NCBI RefSeq assembly: GCF_051020975.1 | Contig: NC_135035.1 | Location: forward strand, 6,634,001 to 6,698,000 | From: Osmia lignaria lignaria | Taxonomy: Eukaryota; Arthropoda; Insecta; Hymenoptera; Megachilidae | Length of the DNA stretch: 64,000 nucleotides | Direction of reading: 5' to 3' | Shown here: positions 34,848-47,400 of the stretch, piece by piece | Layout of the letters: each line of letters begins with the position of its first letter | How positions within the stretch are numbered: position 1 is the first letter of the stretch | Position numbers and translations under genes: made by a program | Notes under the pieces: generated by a model | The model's input: only the letters and a program-made list of their open reading frames with translations | Told to the model about the DNA's origin: nothing | Database searches by the model: none

Positions 34848-37390
34848 CCTGATTTCACTTCATCGTCATAATTACTTCCTAAGTAAAACGTTCAGCCGTC
34901 AATCGGTGTGGTACATGATCCTACAGTCTTGTTATAAGATCTTGATCATGGTTCGAATACCAAGAAAGTAACTGCACGATAAATATGAGATTCTAGTGTA
35001 GATCGTCTCAGGATTCGTGAGACGGTGTACATTGCAATCGCGGATTTAAGCAAAGAGAAAATAGATTGAACGGTGGACAATATTTCATGAAGCTGTCTCG
35101 ACAAAATTAATAGTTTTGACGAATGAACCGGAGAGAATCATCTTTACACAACAGAAACACTTCGACGATGATTTATTTATCTTATGTCCTGATCATTGAC
35201 GCTTTTCACTCAGGGATCTTTGATAGGGCAATTTGATAAGGGAATGCTGGAACGTAGAAGTCATAGAAAAATCGTAGAGAAAAACTGGACTAATTGATCG
35301 GATTAATAAAAAAACGATAGGAATTCCCGCTTCTTCTTTACAGACTGAGAAAAATTAAAAGATGATTGATTTTTTAACGAGAAGACGTCTTATTAAATTA
35401 ATAAAATACCACACTTACAGTATTTCTACTGCTATTAATAGCATTAATGATTTATAATTAAATTTTCTTTTTAAATTTAACTTTCTGAACCATGATGTAT
35501 TATTAATAGCAATGAAGATTGTAAGTTACAAATTTAAAAAAGCGGAAAAGAGAATATAGAATTCGTTCTCTCCAGAAAAATTATGGTTTACATATCCTGT
35601 GTTCAATGATATAGGACAAGCATTAATTCATATTTAATTTATTGTGTGAGTAGAACAGTAGCACTAACTTTATTAACATGGAAAACATATACATAAAGAA
35701 TATATTTTTTCTACGGTTATATTACTTAGCATATGTAAATTTTGTTCATCTTCTTTCAAATCAATTAAATTTAATATATATTTCGACATATATACATATT
35801 GATTGATTGATTGATTGATTAACTGATTGAGTATGTATATGTATTTCCTTGTTAATGAAGTTTATACACAAAGCATTTAAAGTTGAAATGAAGTTAATAT
35901 ATATTTTGTTTCAAGCTGACTCGAGCGATACCACAATGAGTTATTTGTACAACATTATCTCTCTAATATAACATTGATGTTTTTAAAAATCAGAAAATTT
36001 AAGACTTTGTTTCACTTTTAATCATTGTGACAAAAGATACAAAATGTTGTGGTCCAATTACAATATTATTATTAAACTCATTAAGTGGTTTCCATACAAT
36101 CGATGTGACTTAATTGTAACGATAAGATAAATCATCGAAATATCCCAAATACTTTGAAACGTAAACTAGCTTTCTATAAATATTGTTCAATTATCGCGTA
36201 CGAATATCCCCCATGAAAATGCATATAAAGACAATAATATCGCAACTATACGTTTTCTTTTTGCAACGAACAGTTACTTAATATTTTAGTTATCGGATTT
36301 AAGTTATTTATTCGTAGGGTAAATTCTGCGTAGGTGCAACTAATAGTTAGTTAAGTTTCCCTGAATAACGATCGTCTCGTTATTAATCAGCATATTTTCA
36401 GACTGTCGTATATTTAACATTGTATATAAAGTTACGAACAATTTATATGTGTGGTAACTTACGGATATTTATATATTAATGTACAATGTAAGAGAAGAAC
36501 GGAATTAAACGAATGATTGCAAACGACAGAAAAGAATTTACTACACGCGCACATTACAAAGTTTTGTGAATTTAGACAACTTTTTGTACCAATTTTCTTT
36601 GCAATACTACTGTCGTTTAGGGTGCTTGTTTTTGAGTGACAGAAAATGTGTTTATTTCTATTCTATCGACCAATAATTTCATTTGATATATGAACAAGTA
36701 TAGAAAATCTATACTTAAACGTGTACCCCATAATGTATGTTTGTGTAAACATGAGGTGCTTAAAGCAGAAAGTGCCTTAGATTCAGTTCTGCTATCACAT
36801 TCATCGGAAATCAAACATCTGTTTGAACCATAGTTTGTAAAATTATTTTTTCATTGATTGTACGCAACTGATAGATTAGAAATAGATTGTTGTTGTAAGC
36901 ATTTTTGTATTCTATCCAATGAAGGGTTTGTTACTTCCAAGCAATTGTATTTTGTAACAAATAAGTTGTCTGCACTGAAAATAAATTTTCTCCTTGGATG
37001 GGTACATGAACAATTATGTTTGTATCATTAAAAGAAACATCCTTTGTTGAGACGTGAAGCGTTCAATTTTAAAATGTGGAAACGTTGAATATTAATGGAA
37101 GAAATGGATATAGTGCTATGTATTCGTAATTATAATATGCTTAATTATCAGTTAAACATCGTTACAATATTTTCGGTTATTGACGCAGATGAAGTCATTA
37201 ACACTGTGTACATAACTGGAGGATATTCACCATGCGAGGAACATGTGGCGTTGAAAACAAACAGGACAAAAATAGTTGAACCTTTTTTACAGCTCATCGT
37301 CGGTTAAGCACAAAATCATTCTTAAAATCTACGAAAACCCCTCTATAATTTAAACAAAAATGGATAAATTCTAAATTGAACTATCTGTAA
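34848..37390. other. downstream region of ABHD2, probable 3' UTR and intergenic DNA
   Basis: AT-rich, no coding sequence recognised. A GATT microsatellite lies at about 35800-35822. An AATAAA occurs near 36980, but the true polyadenylation site of ABHD2 cannot be chosen by eye. Confidence 0.4.
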
Positions 37391-37397
37391 ATAAAAA

Positions 37398-38190
37398 TAT
37401 ACACACAATCCTTGATGTAACTGGGATGAGTCACCTTAACTTTGCCAAACATTTATTTTTATCAAAATGAGACTATACAAGAAAAGACCAAGGATTGCCT
37501 AATTATACCAATGAGTACATGCTTCCAATTCTTTGAAACAAATTGCTCCCTGGGAATTTGGGATATCAAGTGGAAAGAAGAAAATAAAAATATACACACA
37601 ATCCTTGGTGTAACCGGGATGAGTCGCTTTAACTTTGCTAAATACATTTACTTTTATCAAAATGAGACTACAGAAGAAAAGACCAAAGATTGCCTAATTA
37701 TACCAATGGGTACATGCTTCCGATTCTTGGAAACAAATTACACACTGCTCCCTGGGAATTTGGAATATCAAATAGAAAGAAGAAAATAAAAATATACACA
37801 CAATCCTTGGTGTAACTGGGATGAGTCACCTTAACTTTGCTAAATATATTTACTTTTATCAAAATGAGACTACAGAAGAAAAGACCAAAGATTGCCTAAT
37901 TATACCAATGGGTACATGCTTCCGATTCTTGGAAACAAATTACACACTGCTTCCTGGGAATTTGGAATATCAAATGGAAAGAAGAAAATAAAAATATACA
38001 CACAATCCTTAGTGTAACTGGGATGAGTCACCTTAACTTTGCTAAATATATTTACTTTTATCAAAATGAGACTACAGAAGAAAAGACCAAAGATTGCCTA
38101 ATTATACCAATGGGTACATACTTCCGATTCTTGGAAACAAATTACACACTGCTCCCTGGGAATTCGGTGTACCAAGTGGAAAGAAGTAGC
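37398..38190. repeat. tandem repeat, four units of about 202 bp
   Basis: Units begin with 'tatacacacaatccttg' at 37398, 37591, 37793 and 37995; periods 193, 202 and 202 bp. Units are very similar. Each contains a stretch that can be read as YFYQNETTEEKTKDCLIIP, but the 202 bp period is not a multiple of three, so the frame breaks from unit to unit. That argues against a protein. The last unit runs directly into the 5' flank of the adenosine deaminase gene, diverging after about 38180. Confidence 0.9.
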
Positions 38191-38386
38191 GTTGTAATGG
38201 TAGCGTTGAAGTGTCAAGCCTTATGTTACCGACACATGCTTGCTAACAAGAAGGTATCACGATGCTGTTAGGAGAAACGATCAGTCAGTAGAGTGCAAAC
38301 ACTCGAAGTGACTGGATCGAATAGGCGAGCTCTAGTCTGTGTCGAAACGTCAACAAGGAACGGCATTCATCGGACGTGCAGAGATC

Positions 38387-40986
38387 ATGAAGCAATTAAT
38401 ATTCTCCTTAATAACGTTGCTCGTTTCGGCGCACGTGAACTTGTTACCTTTAGGGAATTACAAAGCCCTTCGGGAGGAGATACTAGAGTACGAGCAACGG
38501 CTGATGATAGGGTCCAATTTGAACTTGAACGATGTCGAAAAGCAGGCCAACAAGATCTTAATGAAAGCGAAGAGGGAAGAATTAGACGCTGGTTCGTTTT
38601 ACGCTCTTTCTAGATTCTCTCCAATCAAATATGCAATCGCGAACATCTAGGAAACCAGTTTAATAAGTAACACGTGCTACTCGATTCGTCGTTACGTTAT
38701 GTTGTAAGTAGAGGTGGGATTGAAGTATATCGTAGGTTCGAATCTGATGGATTAGTTTTGAATATGTATAATTATTTGAAAATAAGAAAGTCAGTTATCT
38801 TCTACGTTTATCAATGTATTCAAAAGGTTTGAGTTTCTTCTACCAGTATCTCTAATTCAGATGTTATCTTGTAAACAATTCTTTAATCTCAGCTCTTCAA
38901 ACGAAATCTTATCTTCGAATAAAAGAAGAATCGTGTGAAATAACGATTTACGATTCCACGGTTCCTTCTGTCTTTCACTATTTTCATTGTCAAGAATCGT
39001 ACTTGAGCCCAGATTTCGCAAACCGGACACGTTTCTCCTCTCCAATCTGCATACCCCTTTTCTTACAAATTCTTTCAGCCTTCAAGAACCCGGAGCTGTT
39101 CGCCCCTGCACAAAACTTCATCTCGGCGAGGAAGTACATTGATCGATCGAAAGTCTTTCAATTGCTTCGTCTGATGCCGAAGGGTGCAGTGTTGCACGCT
39201 CACGATACGGCCATCGTCAGTGCCGATTACATCTATCATAACATCACCTTCCGGGACGATTTATACATCTGCGGCAACGGTAGTAATATCAGGCTACATT
39301 TCTTCCGGGAACCGGATCAGACATGCGACTGGGAGCTGCTGAAGAAGGTGCGAGAGGATCCGATCCGAGGCACCGGTGTCAACAATATGATCATGAAGAA
39401 GATGTCGATGATTTGTTCCGATCCTAAGCGAGACTACCCGAATGTGGATAAAGCGTGGTCCAAGTTCTTGGACATCTTCAAATTCGTCGATCCTTTGTTA
39501 ACGTATAGACCTGTTTATGAAGATCACTTCCTCGAAGCTCTCAGACAGCTTCACGAGGACAATGTGATGTATCTTGAGCTGAGATCCACCTTGCCAACTT
39601 TATACGATTTCGAGGGTACGGATTATCAACCCGAAGATCTGGTTGGCATCTACAAGAATCTTACCCAAAGGCTAGTAATCATTCGTTATTCATTTTCCTG
39701 CAATCTTCATCGTTAATTCTTCAGAATTGTTCATTTTCTTCATTATAAAATTCAGTAAGGGTCATCTATGCTTCGTACAACAAATGTATAGCTGAAGAGA
39801 TCAGGGTTTATCAAGATTTATCCTTTATTCAGATTCAAGGAAGAACATCCGGATTTCGTTGGAGCGAAATTGATTTATGCGCCCAGTCGATCCGGTAATC
39901 TGACGGTTGCAAAGCAATACATGAAGATCTTAAAAAGGCTGCGAGAATTGTATCCGAATTTCGTGGCTGGGTTCGATCTAGTCGGTCAGGAAGACAAAGG
40001 CCATACTCTCGAGTATTTCGCGGAGATAATAAAGAACGCCGAGGATCGAGATATAAATTTCTTCTTCCACGCGGGAGAAACGAAGTGGTTGGGTTCTTCG
40101 ACCGACGAGAATCTTGTTGATGCTATTTTGTTCAATTCTCGACGCATTGGTCATGGGTAAGTAAAAGACTGTTTCATTTAATTATGAAGAATTTTGCAAA
40201 TGGCATACTATCGTTTAACTTTTTTAATTAAATTTCTAATATGTTGCCTAATTATTTGAATTATCTCTTTCTAAATGATGTAAGTCAACTTTTCTTCGTA
40301 CTCTATTTAAAAAAATTAAATATGGTTCGAGTGAGTTCCGCTTATGTAACAAGCGGACATTTAACATTTTAATCTTAAATAGATATATAATTATCTAGTG
40401 TACCCAATGAATTAGATCAAGATAAGATTAGATCAAAATAAATGACTAATTTCTTTTTATAAATGTATAGCTTAATACTGAATTCCTTAAAAATTGCAAT
40501 ATCTATGATTTATTAAAATTATTAAAATTTCATTTGAGACGAATCTGCTTACCAAGAATGCTCGTTTATATCTTGAATTTATCCAATTTTTATTATAGGT
40601 ATGCATTGTCCTCTCACCCTTTCCTCATGGAAATGACCAAGCGATTGGACATCGCTATAGAAGTGAACCCTATCTCCAATCAAGTCCTGAAGCTCGTAGA
40701 TGATATGAGAAATCACCCAGCTAAGGTCCTGTTCGCCGAAGGATATCCGGTAGTGATATCGAACGACGATCCCGGCTTCTGGGATGCAGAGGCGCTCTCT
40801 TACGACTTCTACCAGGCCTTCATGGCACTGATGTCCGCCCATTCCGATCTCAAAGCACTCAAACAATTGGCCATGAATTCCATTTCTTACAGCAGCATGA
40901 CTGATGCTGAAAAGAAGGATGCATTTGCTATTTGGGAAAAGAAATGGGACACCTTTGTGGGTTCTGTGGCTAATAACAAACTCTAG
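38387..40986 (+). CDS. Adgf: secreted adenosine deaminase, ADGF/ADA2 family
   Basis: Converts extracellular adenosine to inosine; insect members act as growth factors and dampen adenosine signalling. Exons: 38387-38591, 39079-39670, 39833-40156, 40599-40986; 502 aa, normal for the family. The start is the ATG before a signal peptide (KQLIFSLITLLVSAHVN); an upstream in-frame ATG at 38339 is less likely. Zinc and catalytic motifs: HAHDT (H108, H110), FFHAGET (H345), IGHG (H373) and SNDDPGFW (D430/D431). The N-terminal region with NPELFAPAQNF matches the ADGF dimerisation part. Intron 2 appears to be GC-AG (AAAG|GCTAGT), since only this join restores RFKEEHPDF in frame. AATAAA at 41255-41260 is a candidate polyadenylation signal. 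Confidence 0.94.
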
Positions 40987-43900
40987 GACTATAAATAGAT
41001 AATTTATACTTATACATGGAGAATAATTCAAATGGTATTGACTGCAGAGTGTACAAATGACTTGATAGGTATTCAATGAGATACAGGTAATGGTAATATT
41101 GTGACTGGTCTGTGGATATTTAGGAATTCATGGTTATAATTTACATAAATATTCGCAGTCTAATTATAACAATTATTTATCGTGACTTCTGCATTTAAAA
41201 ATTAAATACTTTCTAAAATGCATTTCAAAATTTATATATGCGTTCAAGTTTATGAATAAACCAAATGAATTAGAATACGTATAGCGTTTTAGCAAATAGA
41301 TAGTCATTGCTTCGAAGCTAATGCTTACATCGAATTAACATAATTCTAAATTGTTTCAAATAGTATCTCCATTGCGCGTCAATGGCTTGTAATTATATTC
41401 GCACGTTATACGTGGTACATTCATATCCTGAAACTGAATCATAACAATAACCGCCAATAACGAATTGATAATAAAACCGGTTCCCGATATAATTTATTTT
41501 ATTCAAGGATAGAACGTGATTTACCTGGAAGTCGTTTTTTCGCGAACATGTCTCATACGCGTCATTTAATTTCATTTAAAATCCCTTTCCTTCCGTTCGC
41601 GTGACCGTATAATTAAATCGTCGCCTGTAGACTGCCTATTGAAAGCCATGCAATACGCACTTTTTTGTTGTCTGTATACAAACGAAAAAGAAGAAAATAA
41701 CGAATAGAATTACCGCTTAATGAGAGGGTGTGAATATACGTGAAAATTAACCGACTACAAAAGGGCGCAATACCCAAACGTCTGATTTGGAATGCTATTA
41801 CTTTGAAAATGATGTTACCAGCACCATCTAACAGTGTGCTGTTGAATTGTAATAAAAAGTTGATAATGAAATACCTTGATTCCACAGATAAAGATGAATA
41901 GTTCATCTTTATTTCTTTCAAGGCATTTGAAAGGCATTATTTGAGGCATCTTATCTATACAGCACTTCTAACAAGTTCAGGAAGTCAACTACTACGCAGG
42001 AAACGCGTAAGCAAGCTTTGAACTGTTTAAACTTCGTTAATAGCGGCAATCTACCACTAGGTGGCTATAGAGTGCTAAACATTGAGGCCGAACTCCGAAT
42101 TCCGCGTCGGTAAAACAGCCCACGTTTCATTGAAAATTAGGTCAGTTATTGCATTAAACTAACGGCATGTTATACTACGTCACTTTTCGCATACACCATG
42201 CATTCAGAACCTCAAAGGCATAGTTCCTGACAAAAATATAACAGAGATTAAATAGAAAAAAAAACCATAAATTTCGCAGCCAATTCGCTCGTATTATTTG
42301 CTGCATAATTAATAAGTGTACCATTGAAATAATGATGCAATTATTAATAATTCATCAAATAATAACGATTTCCCAGGTCTCACCACGGGGAGGTTGCTGC
42401 GGGTGGAGACCCGCCCTACCTCATCCCATCCACCCTCCATTTATGCAAATTTTTATTTTTATTCAATACCATCATCCTCTTGATGCACATTTGCAAAACG
42501 TTTCGACTGTTGTGCAAACGAACAACAAAAGGAGCATTATTTTTATTTACTACCTACCTATCTACTTATCTATACATATATTTACGTAGATTTTTGCTTT
42601 TTATTTGTATCACAACATTTTTTAATTTTGATTTTGATTACAGATTTGTAATTAATAAATATGCAATTGCATATTTGTCCTACATACTTATACTACTAAA
42701 AATAGGTACCTATACGAGCGCTCGTAATTATATTAAAAATTCGCTTAAATCTAACGCTTCCTAATTAAACACTGCAGTATTTGACGATTACATCTTAATG
42801 ACTATATACATAAATAAGTCCAATGAATTTGTTGATTTTGTTGTCCTCACCAGAATACTTCCTAAAATAAAACTGAAAAGGATTAAGCTTAATTTAAGAA
42901 AATAAGGCTCATGTAGCCTTAATCATAAATTTACAACCTGCCTGAAACAAACAGAAAAGGATTAAATACAATTTTCGAAAATAGTACGGTTTAAATATTA
43001 CCACTTATAAGAATCATTTTTCCTTTTCAATCATTTTCACCTTGTTTTACTTAATTGGATACATTGAACTCCATTTATGGACGCTAGATTTTATATTACA
43101 TTTCTTCCAATCGATTATCCGATATTATTATTTCATACTTCCTATAAAGATATTTCTCTGTAACAGAAACTGATTAATTGAATCCAGATAAAGACAAAGA
43201 AAAATTAACAGCTGGAAAGAAGATACATTAGTAACAATAAAATTTTATAAACGTCAGAGTGATTGTTAATAACTGAAAATCAATTTGATACGAAATATAA
43301 ATTCCAAGCAAACTTCAGTACCAAAATAAAGAGAAAGAAATTCAGAAAAATATATATTTGAGTTAAGTGATTTGAGTTAAGAACATTAATTATTTCATTT
43401 TATTGTATTTAATATTCGTTTATTTCGCGACAAATAACACACAATATTTTAATTGAAACAAATGGTTTTACTGCAATGTATAGTACGTACAACCACGACT
43501 CTACTCGACTTCATTGCATTATATTATTCAATACACCTTTCAATGCAAATTTATTGTAAATGGAAAAACTCAAAAGAAAATCACGAGTGGACTTTGCTTT
43601 TCAGAAAAAGAATTTGAAAATTTATAAAAGTAATTTAATTAGCTTTTCCGTAAGCTTGAAACGAAACATCGCGATCAAAAATTAAAACTGAACAACTCGA
43701 ACAACAATTATCCACTACTTTTGTTTAAATAAAGTAAAATTAAAATTTAATAAGCTATCTCGAATGAACAAATATTCCTTGAAATAATTTATCACCAATC
43801 ACCACAAAATAAAATGAACTTTCATTTTAAATAAAACTTTGAATAAAGTTCTATTTAAAACTATATCGTATCTAATAATATCCTGAAAACATTAAATTCA

Positions 43901-44075
43901 TATATTATTTAACAGTATTTCCAATAACCGAATGCTCAAAATTTTCAAAATTAAAAAATGGGAAGAAAAAAGAATGGGGGCATGGCAGTGGGGGGAGGGT
44001 ACAGGGGAACCTGAAAAGAAAAGTTTGACTGCCCATAAGAGCAATCCCTAAGCAAACCCTATAAAACAAACCGAA
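40987..44075. other. intergenic, AT-rich
   Basis: No gene recognised in 3 kb. Two local features: a perfect palindrome CCACTAGGTGGC at 42054-42065 that resembles the CTCF core, and a GC-rich hairpin-capable patch at 42377-42412 (GGTCTCACC ... GGTGGAGACC). Confidence 0.4.
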
Positions 44076-44124
44076 ATCACACGCAACACTAATTTCAAAA
44101 TTGCAAACATTCTGAACTATGACA

Positions 44125-44460
44125 AAACATCGGCTGGCAACGAAGGGTCTCACGCCCCCTAGACTTACGCCAGACGCTACATACCACCCACCCCGCCTGG
44201 ACGTCGTAACGCCAGGACAGAGTGCACCCCTTCGCTATGAGCGCTACCCGCCCGTCCAACACGTTGCATCCAACGGTGTCAGATTGACGGACGCCCATAG
44301 TATAGACAAAAGGACTGCAGTTTAGAATATGGTAACATATTTTCATATGTACCGTATTCTAAAGCTGCGCCTGCAAAGGCCTAGTAATGCATGGGTATAT
44401 CTCCCAGAGATGGTGTTCACGGTCTTATGCCGCGGAATCCTTGACTAGCAATGGATTCCC
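44125..44460. repeat. CpG-rich block, copy 1
   Basis: About 330 bp, near-identical to 47090-47400. Starts 'ggctggcaacgaagggtctcacg' and runs through 'gttcacggtcttatgccgcggaatccttg'. Strongly GC- and CpG-rich against an AT-rich background. The minus strand is open for about 70 codons in both copies (MKICYHILNCSPFVYTMG...), but the near identity leaves no test of coding selection. Confidence 0.85.
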
Positions 44461-44536
44461 ACCGAATGCGAGTCATAGTTACTTCCACTAATTTAATAAA
44501 TGCAAAAAGGTACAAAATTTAATAACAATCGCGAAT

Positions 44537-45477
44537 TCATTCGCAACACTAATTTCATTAATTATATAATATGTACAAAAGCGCACGCGTGAAGGCTGCT
44601 CCATTATGCGCAACGCTAAGCTGAAAAAAAGAAAAAAAGAGAAAACGCGAACTGTAACGCAACACTACTCAAATCTACCGAATTTTGTAAGACGCAACAC
44701 TAATCTAAAAAAAGGGTACAGCCAATCCAAGGCTGTACCACGGCAGCTGGTCCATAGCTGCCTTATAGACCATGGCAACTCCACTGGATCGTTTTTGGGC
44801 ATTTCTAATGCAAAACGCGAATATTCATTACCGCAACACTAATTAGCAGGGAATTCTATAAACTAATGCAAAGCAATCGCGTATTTATAAGTCGCAACAC
44901 TGGGAAACTTTCGCGCTAATGTCATTCGCAACGCTATCTTTAACAGACATGCAATTAAAATGCAGAAAAAGGGGATTCTCAAACCGTGAATTTTTTACTC
45001 GCAACACTAATTTCATTAATTATATAATATGTGCAAAAGCGTACACGTGAAGGCTGCTCCATTATGCGCAACACTAAGCTGAAAAAAAGAAAAAAAGAGA
45101 AAACGCGAACTGTAACGCAACACTACTCAAATCTACCGAATTTTGTAAGACGCAACACTAATCTAAAAAAGGGGTACAGCCAATCCAAGGCTGTATCGCG
45201 GCAGCTGGTCCATAGCTGCCTTATGGACCATGGCAACTCCACTGGATCGTTTCTGGGCATTTCATCATATATCGCAACTCTAATGCAAACCGCGCGAATA
45301 TTCATTATCGCAACACTAATTAGCAGGGAACTCTATAAACTAATGCAAAGCAATCGCGTATTTATAAGTCGCAACACTGGGAAACAATCGCGCTAATGTC
45401 ATTCGCAACGCTATCTTTAACAGATATGCAATTAAAATGCAAAAAAAGGGGATTCTCAAACCGTGAATCTTTTACTC
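44537..45477. repeat. tandem duplication of a ~460 bp unit
   Basis: Unit 1 is about 44537-44996 and unit 2 about 44997-45477; both begin 'tcgcaacactaatttcattaattatataatatg' and end 'ggattctcaaaccgtga'. They are over 90 percent alike by eye. Unit 2 has an extra ~20 bp ('catcatatatcgcaactc') that adds one more CGCAACNCTAA-like motif. Both carry a small hairpin-capable piece (ggtacagccaatccaaggctgta) and 'cggcagctggtccatagctgcc'. Confidence 0.85.
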
Positions 45478-45730
45478 GCAACACTAAAGCAATGAACATT
45501 AAAAAGCAAAACTCTCAAAAATCTTAAAGCAATCAACATTGAAAAGTTAAATTCTATTTTAAAGCAATGCAAGAAAGAAACGCGATATTTAAAGTTCGCA
45601 ACACTAAATGAAAATCGCGATAATCATGCATACGCAACATAAAATTGAACCGTGATCGATATTCATTCGCAACACTAAATTGAACCGTGGTCAATATTCG
45701 CAACACTAAATTGAAAACGCGATTTGCCCA

Positions 45731-47089
45731 AAATCATGGGGGTCACGGGCCCCCTCTTCTCCTGAAATTACAAAACTACAACTACAGGCAAGCACAGTGA
45801 CAAAGTAGTAACGATAATGATTTCCCATCCTTTTTTGCAAAAGGATGCAAAATCATTAGTAGTTCCCCTCTTGAGAGACAGTTTGTCGGGGCGCTTCGGC
45901 ATATAGCTTTTTCTTTCTTCGGGCGGTCCACCCACCTGAAACTTATATCTAAAGCTCGAGACTTGCAAATTCGCAAAACAAAAAAAAAACAATGAACAAA
46001 AAAGAAAAATCGCGAAACTCTAATTGACACGTGGACGAAAAAGGACTTTCTATAAGTCGTTGTTCGTGCACACGTGCCGTGCTCGAGCAGAACTTGTGCG
46101 TTTCGTGCCATCGCGATCGCGTATGACGACTTGTGAAGTCGCCAAAAATTTGAAATATTGTACAGATAGTATCGAAGGCGAACGACATACTCTGTTCGTA
46201 TCGATTGTATCGTCAATTCTTCAAATATATTCCAGGTACAGGTTGATCACGCGAAATCGCGCCTACCCGAACAAGAGACTGTGATAACCTGTCCCGGCCC
46301 TACCTACTTACAATCTATCACACACACCAGAAGGTATACTACCTACCTACCTGACGCTATATTTAAAAAAGGCAAAATCACATTCTCACAAAAATTCATT
46401 CCACGACCCCCATACACTCCACCCGGGCGCAAGAACCTAAACTAGGGAGAACGTCCCGGGACGCCTCCGTCACCCGAGTTTCATCTCACATCACACTCTA
46501 CGGTACGTACCATTTTTCACTGAAATCGTCTGACAAGGCTAGCAATCATTGCGTATAATGATAATTACAAAATTTAATTAACGACTTTGATATAGAATAT
46601 TTCATAATAGTGATAATAATCATGGTAATAGTAATGGTAATAATACTATTTGGTTTGTACGTTCATTGTACATCTTGTTGAATAAAACATTATTTCAAAT
46701 TAAAAGTTAAATGAAAAAGTTATTAAACCGACGCAATCCCACAGCCTAAAAACACACACACCATATGTGGAAATTACGTCGTGCACGATATACTAACACA
46801 ATGCCAGCCGCTTATTAATTATTATTCTTATGAACTAGGTCATCGTGCCCATTGCCTCTACCCATCCAAGTAGCACCTGGGCACGTGAATGGACTTTGGC
46901 AATAAACACGGAAGGGATTAAACCTGAAAATCCTGATCTACAAACATGATTAATACATAAACATCTAACGGGCTAATATTTCACTATTTTAATAAAAGTG
47001 ACTCGACTTTGTAAATATAAAGCTTTAAGAACAAATACTGAAAAGTAAAATAGAGCAACTATGACGCAAACATGGTGCACTGCTAATAT
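45731..47089. other. noncoding between the two CpG-rich blocks
   Basis: No gene recognised. Open frames on the minus strand at 45768-46216 contain phenylalanine-rich runs from poly-A/T tracts and no domain. The stretch separates the motif array from the second CpG-rich block. Confidence 0.4.
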
Positions 47090-47400
47090 CAGCTGGCAAC
47101 GAAGGGTCTCACGCCCCCTAGACTTACGCCAGACGCTACATACCACCCACCCCGCCTGGACGTCGTAACGCCAGGACAGAGTGCACCCCTTCGCTAAGAG
47201 CGCTACCCGCCCGTCCAACACGTTGCATCCAACGGTGTCAGATTTGCGGACGCCCATAGTATAGACAAAAGGACTACAGTTTAGAATATGGTAACATATT
47301 TTCATATGTTCCGTATTCTAAAGCTGCGCCTGCAAAGGCCTAGTAATGCATGGGTATATCTCCCAGAGATGGTGTTCACGGTCTTATGCCGCGGAATCCT
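47090..47400. repeat. CpG-rich block, copy 2
   Basis: Direct copy of 44125-44460, same orientation, about 2.96 kb away. After 'gcggaatccttg' it carries an insertion of about 45 bp before the shared 'ggattcccaccgaat' resumes, and a CGCAACACTAA motif follows at 47514. Confidence 0.85.

Larger units (their letters stand above)
44076..45730. repeat. array of CGCAACACTAA motifs
   Basis: About 20 copies of CGCAACACTAA or one-base variants, all on the plus strand, spaced irregularly by 30-130 bp (for example near 44081, 44541, 44691, 44830, 44999, 45068, 45152, 45310, 45476, 45597, 45671, 45699). An isolated copy lies at 47514. Many copies are preceded within 10-25 bp by CGCGA or CCGTGA. No protein frame runs through. 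The nature is unknown: degenerate satellite, or a multi-site binding region. Confidence 0.75.

Noticed and set aside
37442..38271. 115 aa and 82 aa proteins with repeated YFYQNETTEEKTKDCL
   Set aside because: They are readings of the 202 bp tandem repeat, whose period shifts the frame between units; no start, signal or splice evidence ties them together.
40579..41076. 165 aa minus-strand frame
   Set aside because: It is antisense to the last ADGF exon, which has strong family motifs.
44536..45730. CRISPR array
   Set aside because: Repeats are short, irregularly spaced and imperfect, and the window is a eukaryotic nuclear genome.
44095..47305. Paired ~70-codon minus-strand frames in the two CpG-rich blocks as a duplicated gene
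   Set aside because: The blocks are nearly identical in nucleotides, so frame conservation is no evidence of coding; no domain seen.
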